64,000 nt of DNA from Acinetobacter gandensis (GTDB lineage: Bacteria > Pseudomonadota > Gammaproteobacteria > Pseudomonadales > Moraxellaceae), in contig NZ_LZDS01000025.1 of the NCBI RefSeq assembly GCF_001678755.1, positions 124,001 through 188,000 on the forward strand, written 5' to 3'. Positions 9,431-19,240 of this stretch are shown here, piece by piece. Below the pieces are notes generated by a model, which had not been told where the DNA came from, did no database searches, and was given only the letters and a program-made list of their open reading frames with translations. Within the stretch, counting starts at the first letter, position 1. The number at the start of each line of letters is the position of its first letter. A program made the position numbers and the translations under genes.

Positions 9431-9506
9431 TGGTGGGCGCTGACGGGATCGAACCGCCGACATTCTGCTTGTAAGGCAGACGCTCTACCAACTGAGCTAA
9501 GCGCCC
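9431..9506 (-). tRNA. tRNA-Val (anticodon TAC), copy 3
   Basis: Identical by eye in mature sequence to the other Val copies, with CCA encoded. Confidence 0.97.
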
Positions 9507-9538
9507 TTTAAGGGTTACAACTTTTATATTCTTTGAAA

Positions 9539-9615
9539 TGGCGCAGCGGACGGGACTCGAACCCGCGACCCCCGGCGTGACAGGCCGGTATTCTAACCAA
9601 CTGAACTACCGCTGC
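9539..9615 (-). tRNA. tRNA-Asp (anticodon GTC), copy 3
   Basis: Identical by eye to Asp copies 2 and 4, with CCA encoded. It is only 13 bases from the Val copy on its right. Confidence 0.97.
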
Positions 9616-9628
9616 ATCACAAAAAATA

Positions 9629-9704
9629 TGGTGGGCGCTGACGGGATCGAACCGCCGACATTCTGCTTGTAAGGCAGACGCTCTACCAACTGAGCTAAGC
9701 GCCC
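9629..9704 (-). tRNA. tRNA-Val (anticodon TAC), copy 2
   Basis: Same 76-base sequence as the other Val copies, with loop CTTACAA and encoded CCA. Confidence 0.97.
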
Positions 9705-9725
9705 TCAAAAGGTCTATCATGTAAA

Positions 9726-9802
9726 TGGCGCAGCGGACGGGACTCGAACCCGCGACCCCCGGCGTGACAGGCCGGTATTCTAACCAACTGAACTACCGCT
9801 GC
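9726..9802 (-). tRNA. tRNA-Asp (anticodon GTC), copy 2
   Basis: Same as Asp copies 3 and 4. It follows Asp copy 1 directly, so the alternation is Val-Asp-Asp-Val-Asp-Val-Asp-Val in transcription order. Confidence 0.97.
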
Positions 9803-9850
9803 ACTTACACAATGTCGCTATTGTGGCAAACGTATGATTGAGATTTAAAG

Positions 9851-9927
9851 TGGCGCAGCGGACGGGACTCGAACCCGCGACCCTCGGCGTGACAGGCCGA
9901 TATTCTAACCAACTGAACTACCGCTGC
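9851..9927 (-). tRNA. tRNA-Asp (anticodon GTC), copy 1, variant anticodon stem
   Basis: Differs from the other three Asp copies at two places (9884 and 9900). These form the top pair of the anticodon stem (27-43), changed from C-G to U-A. The pairing is kept, so the tRNA should be functional. Confidence 0.97.
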
Positions 9928-9959
9928 ACTATAAAATCTCAAACAATATGAAAGAAGCT

Positions 9960-10035
9960 TGGTGGGCGCTGACGGGATCGAACCGCCGACATTCTGCTTG
10001 TAAGGCAGACGCTCTACCAACTGAGCTAAGCGCCC
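9960..10035 (-). tRNA. tRNA-Val (anticodon TAC), copy 1
   Basis: First gene of the tRNA transcript, about 32 bases downstream of a near-consensus promoter. Sequence as the other Val copies. Confidence 0.97.
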
Positions 10036-10066
10036 TTTCAAACATGTTCATCGTTTGATGAGGTGC

Positions 10067-10094
10067 ATTATAGAGAATCCTCACCGAGTGTCAA
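10067..10094 (-). promoter_or_regulatory. Sigma-70 promoter of the tRNA operon
   Basis: Read leftwards: TTGACA, a 16-base spacer, TATAAT. Both hexamers are perfect consensus. It lies directly upstream of the first tRNA-Val and fits a strong stable-RNA promoter. Confidence 0.92.
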
Positions 10095-10592
10095 ACGCTT
10101 TTCTAACTCTTTTCCACTTTTTCTGTTTGAGTGATTAAAAAATAAGTTATATTGCGGAAAAATCAGTATTTTTGTATGTTTTTTAGCTTTAAATTGCACT
10201 TTTTTCTACAATTTAATTCCTCTAATTTATACAACATTCACATAATCTTCGACAAAACAGACTAGTAATAAAAATCACAAAACCAATTTAAGCGCATTAA
10301 TTGTACATTCATTTTTATTAAGCAGCATTTGTTTACTGTAATAAATGATGAACTCAAAATTTTAAGTGCATTTAAAACAATTCCATTGCCCCTAAATGGC
10401 ATCTTAAAAGCATTAAATATTTAATTTTCTAGTAAGTAATCAATACAACAAAAGCCCTAAATAGGCTTTTGTCTAACTTTAAATTTTTAAGAGGTTTACT
10501 GTCTAACTGATTTCTGACCGTTTTGAGATTACTCAAATCTGTAATGCCTAAATCAATACAGCTTAAAAGACTGAACTATAAATAACTTCAAC
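10095..10592. other. AT-rich intergenic region upstream of the tRNA promoter
   Basis: About 500 bases without a credible gene on either strand. It includes a hairpin at 10448-10472 (ACAAAAGCC / GGCTTTTGT), probably the terminator of the leftward ElsL-YbaN pair, and two copies of TGTCTAACT about 30 bases apart (near 10471 and 10500). Confidence 0.55.
10448..10472 (-). terminator. Candidate terminator of the ybaN-elsL pair
   Basis: A nine-base perfect stem ACAAAAGCC / GGCTTTTGT with a seven-base loop, about 120 bases past the elsL stop. The T-run is short (TTTTGTTG), so efficiency is uncertain. Confidence 0.5.
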
Positions 10593-11087
10593 TTAGTCTT
10601 CTGATATATAAACTTTCGCATCAATTGGCACCAAATTAAATAATTCAACAACATCATCGTTTCGCATACGAATGCATCCATGCGACATTGGTATTCCCAT
10701 CGGCTCTGTATCAGGTGTTCCATGTATATAGATATAGCGCTGATAGGTATCGCAGCCCTCTCCTTGATTAAATCCTGCTTCTAAGCCACTTAACCAAAGA
10801 ATGCGCGACAAAATCCAGTCACGCTCAGGGTATTCGGCTGCCAGTTCGGCATCGTAGACCTCCCCAGTCCACTGGCGTGCTTTAAAAACCGCATTTTTAG
10901 GCTCATTCGCACCAAATTTTTCAGCGATTCGATGCCAACCTCGTGGTGTCTTGCCACTATTTTCCTGCTCACCAATACCATTTTTACCTGTCGATACGAC
11001 ATAAAATTTATTGAGTTTTGGCAGACTCAAGGTTTGATCTTTCAGATTGATCAACACATCTGCTTGATCGATTGAATAATCAGACAT
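10593..11087 (-). CDS. elsL: YkuD-domain L,D-carboxypeptidase, ElsL-like (cytoplasmic)
   Basis: A 164-residue protein with one L,D-transpeptidase (YkuD) domain. The catalytic motif is IHGTP (H122) followed by SHGCIRM with nucleophile C138. There is no signal peptide or lipobox, and the protein begins directly with the domain (DQADVLINLKDQTL). Cytoplasmic YkuD proteins of this type in Acinetobacter (ElsL) act as L,D-carboxypeptidases that trim recycled muropeptides, rather than crosslinking periplasmic peptidoglycan. The symbol rests on length, missing export signal and genus, not an alignment. It overlaps the upstream YbaN-like gene by eight bases, so the two are co-transcribed. Confidence 0.78.
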   Translation of the reverse strand: MSDYSIDQADVLINLKDQTLSLPKLNKFYVVSTGKNGIGEQENSGKTPRGWHRIAEKFGANEPKNAVFKARQWTGEVYDAELAAEYPERDWILSRILWLSGLEAGFNQGEGCDTYQRYIYIHGTPDTEPMGIPMSHGCIRMRNDDVVELFNLVPIDAKVYISED

Positions 11088-11505
11088 GTTCTTTCTCTTT
11101 TTGTACTGAAGTCGTTGTTTTAGATTGATCGATTTGAATGAATTCTTTGAGTGGTTCTGGTCGTTTCCATAACCAAATACTGACTGCCAACATGGTTAAA
11201 TTTGTAAAAACTTTGACCAATAAGGGTGCATTGGTAAAAAGCATGAGTATCGCACTGACCAACATCATCACGGATGCAAACCATTTGGCTTTTCTAGGCA
11301 CGGTGCCATTTTCACGCCAAGCACGCAGTGTAGGACCATATTTAGGATGATTTAACAACCATGCATCCATTTGTGGCCAGCCTTTTGAAGCTGCCCATGC
11401 AGCTAGAATTAAGAATACCGTTGTTGGCATACCTGGCAATAAAGCACCTATAAAACCCAATATGACAAAGATGACCACCAAACTTCGCCAAAACAACGTT
11501 TTCAT
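11080..11505 (-). CDS. YbaN family (DUF454) inner-membrane protein
   Basis: A 141-residue protein with hydrophobic helices at about 8-40 and 70-110. The DUF454 core is clear: LGFIGALLPGMPTTVFLILA, then KYGPTLRAWRENGTVPRKAK between the membrane segments. The C-terminal 30 residues are hydrophilic and Lys/Thr-rich. Function unknown. It is first in a two-gene operon with the ElsL-like gene, so a link to envelope or cell-wall recycling is possible. Confidence 0.86.
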   Translation of the reverse strand: MKTLFWRSLVVIFVILGFIGALLPGMPTTVFLILAAWAASKGWPQMDAWLLNHPKYGPTLRAWRENGTVPRKAKWFASVMMLVSAILMLFTNAPLLVKVFTNLTMLAVSIWLWKRPEPLKEFIQIDQSKTTTSVQKEKEHV

Positions 11506-11593
11506 ACAACAACCCTAAGTTTGCAATTTATGTAGTATAAAGTGTTTTCAAGGTTTATCCGTTGTTATTGTGCATTATTCTCAAGGTTTATCT

Positions 11594-12454
11594 ATGTCTC
11601 ATCTGATTGATACAACGCCATTGTTTGAGCCTTGGTTAAATTATAAAAATCCACTGGTACGTCAACTCGCCTTTTGTATTGCCAGTCCTGGCATTTTGCA
11701 GCACCTACCAAACGAATTATCACTCGTACATTCATTCCAGCTGCCTGCAAGCGGACTATGGCAACAGCATTGGCAACATTACCATCCACGCTTGCTGCAA
11801 TTGGATAAAAATGTAGATGAACTCGTGGATTTTTTACAGAAATTAAAAAGCACCCGTTTGGGCTTACGTTTTGAAATGTTTATTTGGTTCTGGTTATTAG
11901 ATCATCATTATCATCAATATGAGCTGTTGGGACACAGTATTCAAAAAATAGATGGCCCTAGAACTGTCGGTGAACTGGACTTTGTCATTCGTAATACTGA
12001 AACTGGTGAAATTGAGCATTGGGAGGTCGCACTAAAGTATTATCTCGCCGAACGTGATTACTCACTTCCCTTTTGGTATGGGCTAAATCGTAGTGATACC
12101 CTCAGCCGAAAACTCAATCATTTTAGTCATAAGCAATTTCAGTTTACAGAGGCTTTAAATGAGCAAATCCAGCAGCGCTATTGCATCTTGAAAGGTCAGC
12201 TTTATTTACCACAAAACAATCCGCAAGAACTGCCTGACTGGGTGAATCCACATCGCAGGATTGGTGAATGGGGATACCAAATACCGTCACGAGATCAAAA
12301 TTTCTATCGCCTGCAACGACATGAATGGATTTGTCCACAACCTCGACCGAGTAGTTTAACTGCACAGTGGTGGACAGACGGCTTATATAAACAGGCAGAT
12401 CAAGAACACTATTATATGTATCGGCAACCACGTTTAATACTTCCCCAAGTTTAA
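11594..12454 (+). CDS. DUF1853 family protein, possible PD-(D/E)XK-fold domain
   Basis: A 286-residue soluble protein matching DUF1853: PWLNYKNPLVRQLAFCIASP at the start, then RLGLRFEMFIWFWL, GELDFVIRN, EHWEVALKYYL and a C-terminal HRRIGEWGYQIPSRDQNFYRL. The run G-E-L-D-F ... E-H-W-E-V-A-L-K has the spacing and chemistry of a PD-(D/E)XK nuclease core (Asp, then Glu-x-Lys-like). I start at 11594, which has AAGG seven bases upstream; the frame opens eight codons earlier. It stands alone, divergent from the YbaN gene. Role unknown. Confidence 0.8.
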   Translation: MSHLIDTTPLFEPWLNYKNPLVRQLAFCIASPGILQHLPNELSLVHSFQLPASGLWQQHWQHYHPRLLQLDKNVDELVDFLQKLKSTRLGLRFEMFIWFWLLDHHYHQYELLGHSIQKIDGPRTVGELDFVIRNTETGEIEHWEVALKYYLAERDYSLPFWYGLNRSDTLSRKLNHFSHKQFQFTEALNEQIQQRYCILKGQLYLPQNNPQELPDWVNPHRRIGEWGYQIPSRDQNFYRLQRHEWICPQPRPSSLTAQWWTDGLYKQADQEHYYMYRQPRLILPQV

Positions 12455-12509
12455 AGTTATAAGCTGAGCTAATTCATTTTTACATTTGTTTACCGAACCA
12501 CTGTAAAAA

Positions 12510-12538
12510 CCACCTACTGTTTAAATCGGTGTTTTTTT
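12510..12538 (+). terminator. Weak terminator candidate after the DUF1853 gene
   Basis: AAACCACC pairs, with one bulge, with GGTGTTT, followed by a T-run. The stem is imperfect. Confidence 0.4.
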
Positions 12539-12605
12539 ACTCTAATTCACACAACAGAATAATTTATCTTAAAAAAATTATTCATTCATATGGAGAATAA
12601 GGTCA

Positions 12606-12755
12606 ATGAATAAAATTTTAGCTGCTTCACTCTTGGTTGCTTTTGTACTGACTGGTTGTAATACAGTAAAAGGCGTTGGAAAGGACGTATCTAAAGCGGG
12701 TGATGCTGTAACCAATACAGCTGAAAAAACTTCAGATGAAATTCGCCGTAATTAA
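12606..12755 (+). CDS. Entericidin A/B family small lipoprotein
   Basis: A 49-residue protein. A signal peptide with lipobox LTGC places the lipidated cysteine at position 18. The mature part (NTVKGVGKDVSKAGDAVTNT) is the amphipathic entericidin signature ending in basic residues. GGAG lies about 11 bases before the ATG. In enterobacteria entericidins form an antidote/toxin lipoprotein pair; here only one member is present, so the gene is better read as an envelope-stress lipoprotein than a toxin module. A strong terminator follows. Confidence 0.88.
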   Translation: MNKILAASLLVAFVLTGCNTVKGVGKDVSKAGDAVTNTAEKTSDEIRRN

Positions 12756-12773
12756 TTTTACTGCCGAGTAAAA

Positions 12774-12801
12774 AGAGCCCTATTTTAATAGGGTTTTTTT
12801 A
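12774..12801 (+). terminator. Rho-independent terminator
   Basis: CCCTATT / AATAGGG stem with a short loop and seven T residues, just after the entericidin-like gene. Confidence 0.88.
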
Positions 12802-12828
12802 TATCTAAATTTCCCTTTCATCACATGA

Positions 12829-14004
<1,176 letters not shown>

Positions 14005-14018
14005 TCTACAGCACAGAC

Positions 14019-14050
14019 AAAAAAAGGAACTCATCAGAGTTCCTTTTTTA
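14019..14050. terminator. Bidirectional terminator between dapE and the pil-chp operon
   Basis: AAAAAAAGGAACTC / GAGTTCCTTTTTT is a long near-perfect stem with A and T runs on both sides, placed between two convergent genes. Confidence 0.9.
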
Positions 14051-14060
14051 CATCGATTTT

Positions 14061-14522
14061 TTATGCAATACCGATACTGGCTTGAATATGAGCCAAATCA
14101 GGAATATGAAAAACCTGATCTGCCATACGAACATATTGGAAAATATCAGGATCTGTCCCCGCTTTTTCCTCATCAACCACTTCAGAAATACGCAAACGAA
14201 TTGTTCGTGGCATTTGATTACACATCAAAGCAAAACGCTGTCCAACATCGTCTCCTTCAATAACCAATGCCACCCCAGTACTTTTTTCAGGGTCATTGAC
14301 GGTGTAAACAGGCAGTTTCAACTCATGCCATTCAACAAACGGAACTTGAGTCTGACTATCGAGTGCTGACAACACAATGTTCTGCGGCAACAACATGGGT
14401 TCTTTGCCATGGCAATCAATGATGTAAGCATCGATAAAACCCGTTGAAACCGTAATCAGATGTTGCAGCTCTTGCTGATCAATCTTTTCACTTACAACTT
14501 TAGATACAGAGTTTTGGCTCAT
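14061..14522 (-). CDS. CheW-like protein of the pil-chp chemosensory system (ChpC-like)
   Basis: A 153-residue protein at the end of the pil-chp operon, three bases after chpA. It has a degenerate CheW-like beta domain: FIDAYIIDCHGKEPMLLPQN, EWHELKLPVYTVND, GVALVIEGDDVGQRFALMCN. Pseudomonas aeruginosa carries a CheW-like ChpC after chpA-chpB, and position and size fit that role as a coupling protein between a receptor and the ChpA kinase. I leave the symbol blank because CheW paralogues are hard to tell apart by eye. Confidence 0.8.
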   Translation of the reverse strand: MSQNSVSKVVSEKIDQQELQHLITVSTGFIDAYIIDCHGKEPMLLPQNIVLSALDSQTQVPFVEWHELKLPVYTVNDPEKSTGVALVIEGDDVGQRFALMCNQMPRTIRLRISEVVDEEKAGTDPDIFQYVRMADQVFHIPDLAHIQASIGIA

Positions 14523-14525
14523 GGA

Positions 14526-17500
14526 TTACCCCTGCTTTTCTGCGATTAGTGCTTCAATGTTGGCAAGTAATTCAGCCTCTTGGAATGGTTTACCCATATA
14601 GTGAGTCACACCTAAGCTAAATGCGCGTTCACGATGTTTTTCACCGGTACGCGAAGTAATCATAATGATTGGCAAATCGCGATGTATATCATGGTGACGT
14701 ACCAAGTTGGTTACTTCGAAACCATCCATACGAGGCATTTCAATATCTAGCAACATCAAATCAGGACGGACATTTTCAAGCTGCTCAATTGCATCCACAC
14801 CATCTTTGGCCGTTACAATGTCATAACCTTGGCGTTCAAGTAGACGAGACGTTACCTTACGTACCGTTACCGAGTCATCGACAATCATAACGAGGCGACG
14901 TGCATTACCTTGACGGCTAAGATCACGTTGATCGATTGATTGCTTAATGCGTTGTGTCGTTTGAATCTGACGTGCAATATTTTGACCATCAAGAATCAAA
15001 CATACCTGGCCATCACCCAAAATCGTTGCACCAGCAATGGCACCGACACTGGTAAACTGCTGACCAATTGGTTTAACCACAATTTGCGAGCGTGAACCCA
15101 CAAGCTGATCTACCAAGAGCGCAATGGTTTGCCCGCTGTTACCTTTGATTAACAGGACTGGCAGTGAATGTGCCACATTGCTTAAACGTGGTACTGGCTG
15201 GTTACCTACAAACTCAGATAAATAACGCAGTTTGTAATTAGTATTGTCAATTTTGAAGAAGTCTTCTTTACCATTGAAATAGCCTTCTAGCGCTGACGGT
15301 GCAATACGAACAATACGTTCAATTTGTGCAAGTGAAATCGCATATTGCTGATCACCGGCTTTCACCATCAAGGCATCGCTGACCGCTACAGTTGTTGGTA
15401 CACGAATGGTAAATGTCGTGCCTTTGCCCATTTCTGAGTCTACAGATACATGGCCACCCAACGCTTTAATTTCACTTTGTACAACGTCTAGACCAACACC
15501 ACGACCTGAAATTTGGGTCACTGCTTGCGCAGTTGAGAAACCTGGATGGAAGATTAATTGCAGAATTTCTTGTTTATCTAAGAATTGGTCTGCTTTGATT
15601 AAACCTTGTTTTAAAGCTTTTTCTTTAATCTTCGCTTCATCAATCCCTTTACCATCATCACTGAACGATACCAATACGTCTGTACCTTGACGGCTAATAT
15701 TCAAGACAATATTACCCACTTCTGGCTTATTCAATGCCAATCGCTCAGCTGTATCTTCTAAACCGTGGTCAATCGCGTTACGTAGCATATGCTCAAACGG
15801 AGTCACCAAACGCTCTAGAATGGTACGATCCAATTCACCTTCTGTATTTTGTACCACCAATTCAGCTGGACGGTTCAAGGTCGAAGATGTTTGTCGCACA
15901 ATACGCTGTAAACGCGGTAGCAAACGATCAAAAGGCACCAGTCGCGTACGCATTAAGCTTTCTTGAATTTCTGATTGAATACGTGATTGTTGTAATAACA
16001 AACCTTCAGCATCACGGATTTTTTCAGACAATGTACTCTTAAAATCGACTAAGTCCGACGCAGATTCTGCAAGTGATTTTGATAATTGGTTAATGGATGA
16101 ATATTGATCCATTTCCAATGGGTCGAAATCGGCATAACGCGAATTTTCAGAACCATGCTTGGCAATAATTTGCGATTCAAGCTCACCATCCATTCGACGC
16201 AACTGGTCAGCAAGACGCTTAATCGCCAATTCCATTTCATTGAGGGTATTCCCCAATTGCCCCAAATCCATCTCAATACGCGAGCGGTTAATCGAGTTCT
16301 CACCAGACAAGTCAATCATCTTCTCAACCAAGTCAGCTGAGATACGAATCATTTCATTGCTGTTATCAGTATTACTTGCTTCGGCCCATTCACCTAGCAT
16401 TGAAGGTGGTTCGACACCATCACCTTGAATAAATTCAAAGCCTTTAGTCACAATACCTTGATCAATTTCAGCAACAAGATTCGGCAACTGAGCCGTAACG
16501 TCGACGTATTGAATGGATTCAAGACTTAATTTAATGCTGTCAAAGTTACTATAATCTTTATTGAAAATAGCTTGCTTTAACCAGCTTAAGGTGGTTTTTA
16601 ATAAACCATCGTAGGCATTCGAGTTGAAATGATGTACCGCAAATTGTTCAAATGTGGTTTCAACTTGGTAGGCAATCGACGCAACAGGTTCATTTTCAAC
16701 CATACGTGCGCCACCTTTAATACTGTGGGCTGCACGTTGCAATTGAAGTAATAAGTTACGGTCACTACGTTGCTCAATCCAATGATTCAGCAATTGGGTC
16801 GCTTGTTCTAAAATTTCTTCCGATTCTTCAAGGAAGGTTTCTTCCATGACTGCACGAAGGTCATCGTCAACATCTTGTCCATGCTCCGCAACAGCATGTT
16901 CTAAGATCTCAACAGCTGAATCTTGAGCAATCTCAATCTCTGATGCAGACAGTTGAGGCTCATCAACAACTTGTTCTGTGTCTACAGTATTGTTATCAGC
17001 AAATTGCTCTACAACAGAAATATCATCAACCACCGCGGCAGGTTGATCAAGCTGTTCAGCTGGCGCTTTCACGTCAACATGTGATACCTCACCCGTAGAA
17101 ATCGATTGGATATTCTGTAAAATATCAATGACCTGATCTGCTGGATAATCAATGGCTTCTTCACGAATCGTTTGAATACGGTCAGCAATATCATCCTGAA
17201 CCAAACGAATAATCTGAATTAAGCTCGGGCTCACACTGATTTGCTGGCGAATAATCCGTTCATAAATCGACTCTAGCTCATGCGCAATTAACCCCACATG
17301 TGATGCTGAAATCATGTTTGCACCACCTTTCAGTGTATGCAAATAACGCATGAGGTTATTCAGCGCCGCTGTATTGCTTTGATCACGTGTCCATGTACTG
17401 AGGTCTTGGTCAATACCAACCAATAATTCTTCCGCTTCTTCAATAAAGATATTTAATAAATCTTCATCAAAATCACGGTTAGCAGCATCTGATTGCTTTT

Positions 17501-19079
17501 GTTGATGATCTTGCTGAACGCGCTGACTTAATAATGCAAAATCAACGCCTTTGATAGCCGTTGAAGTTGAGGTTTGAACATCGTCAACACCATGTATTTC
17601 AGCCTGAGTCACTGGTTCTACAGCTTCAGCTACATCAACAACATCGGCAGACTTAAGCTTAGCAAACTGTTCAATATCTTGCTGAACATATGCAGTTAAT
17701 TCAGCTAAGAATTTCTGTATATCTTCACTTAAAACTACACGTTGACCTGCTGCCAATGTGTCAAATAACTGAATGAACTCTTGATGTGCTTGAGCAAATA
17801 ACTCATACGCATAATCAGCATGCAGTAATTCAGGCTTTTGAATCAGTGCTTGATATGCAGCATTTAATTCTGTCGTAAAGTCATGAATACCGACTGACGC
17901 ACGTGTATTGGTATGATCAGCCAATTGCTGTGCTTGCTGACTCAACGTTTCAATATAACTTGGGAATTCTGTGAGTGCGCGTTTATCAAACTCAAATTCA
18001 GCATCTAATAATTGATCAATATTTAATTCAATCAACTTAGAAACCAAGCCTTGAGGATTGTCTTCTGACTCTAGATGTTCTTGACTTGCAAAACCATAGT
18101 CTTCCCAAGCTTTGTTGAATGTCGCATAGATCGATTGTAAGTTATCAGTATTTCCAGCACGTAATACATGTAGATAATCACGAACAAATTCAGCATATTG
18201 AATTAACAATGCAGCTTCTTTCGATGATGAAACAATCTCTTCTTGTAGTAATGTTTTAAATAAGTTCTCTACTTTTGAGCTTGCTTCAAAAATCTCATCA
18301 ATTTGTGCCATCGATGAACTGCCACGCAATGTATGTAACGCGCGGATTAAGTCATTATAGTCCTGTGATTTTGAATCTTCGGTTTGTAAGAACTGATCAA
18401 TTGTTGATAAATGCTCTTCTGCTTCTTCAATAAAGATCGTCAGGGTTTCAGCAACCAGAGCATCATCAAAGTCATCAGCATTATCTGTTTGTTCCAGTTC
18501 ATTCACTGCTACAGTTGTTTCAGGCGCAGGCGCGACTTCAACAGCTTGATCAACAAGCTCTAAACCTGTAACACCATCTTCACTGTTTAAGCTATCTGCT
18601 AAACCAAGCAGCTCTTCTAATGCTGGCTCTAGGCTCATATTTTGTTGTAATTGCTGACCTAGTAAAACCAATGGACGCAAGTCTACATCCAATTCTGCGA
18701 CATTTTTGAAGCGTGGATAAAGTTTGTATTGATAAACGTTTAAAACAGTTTTAGCAAATTTTTGAACTGTAGGTGTTAACTGAACTGAACCCGCAATCAC
18801 ACGATTGAGTGTATCTTCAACCGCCCAAGCCGATTCACCTGCCGATTTCGCCCCGACCATACGACCTGAACCTTTCAGCGTATGGAAATGGCGACGAATA
18901 GTCGTGAGGGTTTCTTTATCTTGTGGATTGTCTAGCCAAGTTGTAAATAGACCATCTAATTCAGCGAAGATCTCTTCTATTTCTTCAACAAAAATCTCAA
19001 GAATTTCTGCATCTTGATCAAGATAACTATCTTCAGGAAGCGTAGTCGTTTCAACTAAATTTTTTAATATTTCTTTCAT
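14526..19079 (-). CDS. chpA: Hybrid CheA-type histidine kinase ChpA controlling type IV pili
   Basis: A 1517-residue CheA-type kinase. Four HPt domains carry phospho-acceptor histidines at H66 (HFHTLKGS), H249 (ALHTLRGS), H581 (YLHTLKGG) and H785 (AAHSIKGG). A dimerisation helix region (about 910-1070) is followed by the ATPase with N box HMLRNAIDHG (1097-1106), DDGKGID (1141) and GRGVGLD (1192). Then come a CheW-like domain (about 1230-1370) and a receiver with acceptor D1445 in LLDIEMPRMDG and the conserved lysine in GKPF. It should take signals from PilJ through PilI and phosphorylate PilG and PilH to steer pilus extension and retraction. It has fewer phosphotransfer sites than the Pseudomonas protein. 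Between H249 and H581 is a helical stretch with no HPt motif. Confidence 0.95.
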   Translation of the reverse strand: MKEILKNLVETTTLPEDSYLDQDAEILEIFVEEIEEIFAELDGLFTTWLDNPQDKETLTTIRRHFHTLKGSGRMVGAKSAGESAWAVEDTLNRVIAGSVQLTPTVQKFAKTVLNVYQYKLYPRFKNVAELDVDLRPLVLLGQQLQQNMSLEPALEELLGLADSLNSEDGVTGLELVDQAVEVAPAPETTVAVNELEQTDNADDFDDALVAETLTIFIEEAEEHLSTIDQFLQTEDSKSQDYNDLIRALHTLRGSSSMAQIDEIFEASSKVENLFKTLLQEEIVSSSKEAALLIQYAEFVRDYLHVLRAGNTDNLQSIYATFNKAWEDYGFASQEHLESEDNPQGLVSKLIELNIDQLLDAEFEFDKRALTEFPSYIETLSQQAQQLADHTNTRASVGIHDFTTELNAAYQALIQKPELLHADYAYELFAQAHQEFIQLFDTLAAGQRVVLSEDIQKFLAELTAYVQQDIEQFAKLKSADVVDVAEAVEPVTQAEIHGVDDVQTSTSTAIKGVDFALLSQRVQQDHQQKQSDAANRDFDEDLLNIFIEEAEELLVGIDQDLSTWTRDQSNTAALNNLMRYLHTLKGGANMISASHVGLIAHELESIYERIIRQQISVSPSLIQIIRLVQDDIADRIQTIREEAIDYPADQVIDILQNIQSISTGEVSHVDVKAPAEQLDQPAAVVDDISVVEQFADNNTVDTEQVVDEPQLSASEIEIAQDSAVEILEHAVAEHGQDVDDDLRAVMEETFLEESEEILEQATQLLNHWIEQRSDRNLLLQLQRAAHSIKGGARMVENEPVASIAYQVETTFEQFAVHHFNSNAYDGLLKTTLSWLKQAIFNKDYSNFDSIKLSLESIQYVDVTAQLPNLVAEIDQGIVTKGFEFIQGDGVEPPSMLGEWAEASNTDNSNEMIRISADLVEKMIDLSGENSINRSRIEMDLGQLGNTLNEMELAIKRLADQLRRMDGELESQIIAKHGSENSRYADFDPLEMDQYSSINQLSKSLAESASDLVDFKSTLSEKIRDAEGLLLQQSRIQSEIQESLMRTRLVPFDRLLPRLQRIVRQTSSTLNRPAELVVQNTEGELDRTILERLVTPFEHMLRNAIDHGLEDTAERLALNKPEVGNIVLNISRQGTDVLVSFSDDGKGIDEAKIKEKALKQGLIKADQFLDKQEILQLIFHPGFSTAQAVTQISGRGVGLDVVQSEIKALGGHVSVDSEMGKGTTFTIRVPTTVAVSDALMVKAGDQQYAISLAQIERIVRIAPSALEGYFNGKEDFFKIDNTNYKLRYLSEFVGNQPVPRLSNVAHSLPVLLIKGNSGQTIALLVDQLVGSRSQIVVKPIGQQFTSVGAIAGATILGDGQVCLILDGQNIARQIQTTQRIKQSIDQRDLSRQGNARRLVMIVDDSVTVRKVTSRLLERQGYDIVTAKDGVDAIEQLENVRPDLMLLDIEMPRMDGFEVTNLVRHHDIHRDLPIIMITSRTGEKHRERAFSLGVTHYMGKPFQEAELLANIEALIAEKQG

Positions 19080-19240
19080 AGCTAAGGCTTCTTATGTTTT
19101 GCCACCAAGAAGGTTGCTCAAACTTAATTGTAACCATCACGCAAGACTCAACCGTGGGTCAAGTTCATCTTGTCGATGTGTTATCTGTAATCGATGTAGC
19201 GTCCTACCCTAAAGTAGGACACCACGATATTGCGCCTGAC

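Noticed and set aside
9125-10035. CRISPR-like regularly spaced repeats
   Set aside because: The repeats are tRNA-Val and tRNA-Asp genes of 76-77 bases with uneven spacers. No CRISPR array is present anywhere in the window.
9067-10041. Minus-strand reading frames such as RALSSVGRASALQAECRRFD across the tRNA array
   Set aside because: These are translations of tRNA genes, a well-known artefact; no ribosome sites and complete overlap with tRNAs.
12606-12755. Entericidin toxin-antidote pair
   Set aside because: Only one small lipoprotein gene is present; no second copy lies next to it.
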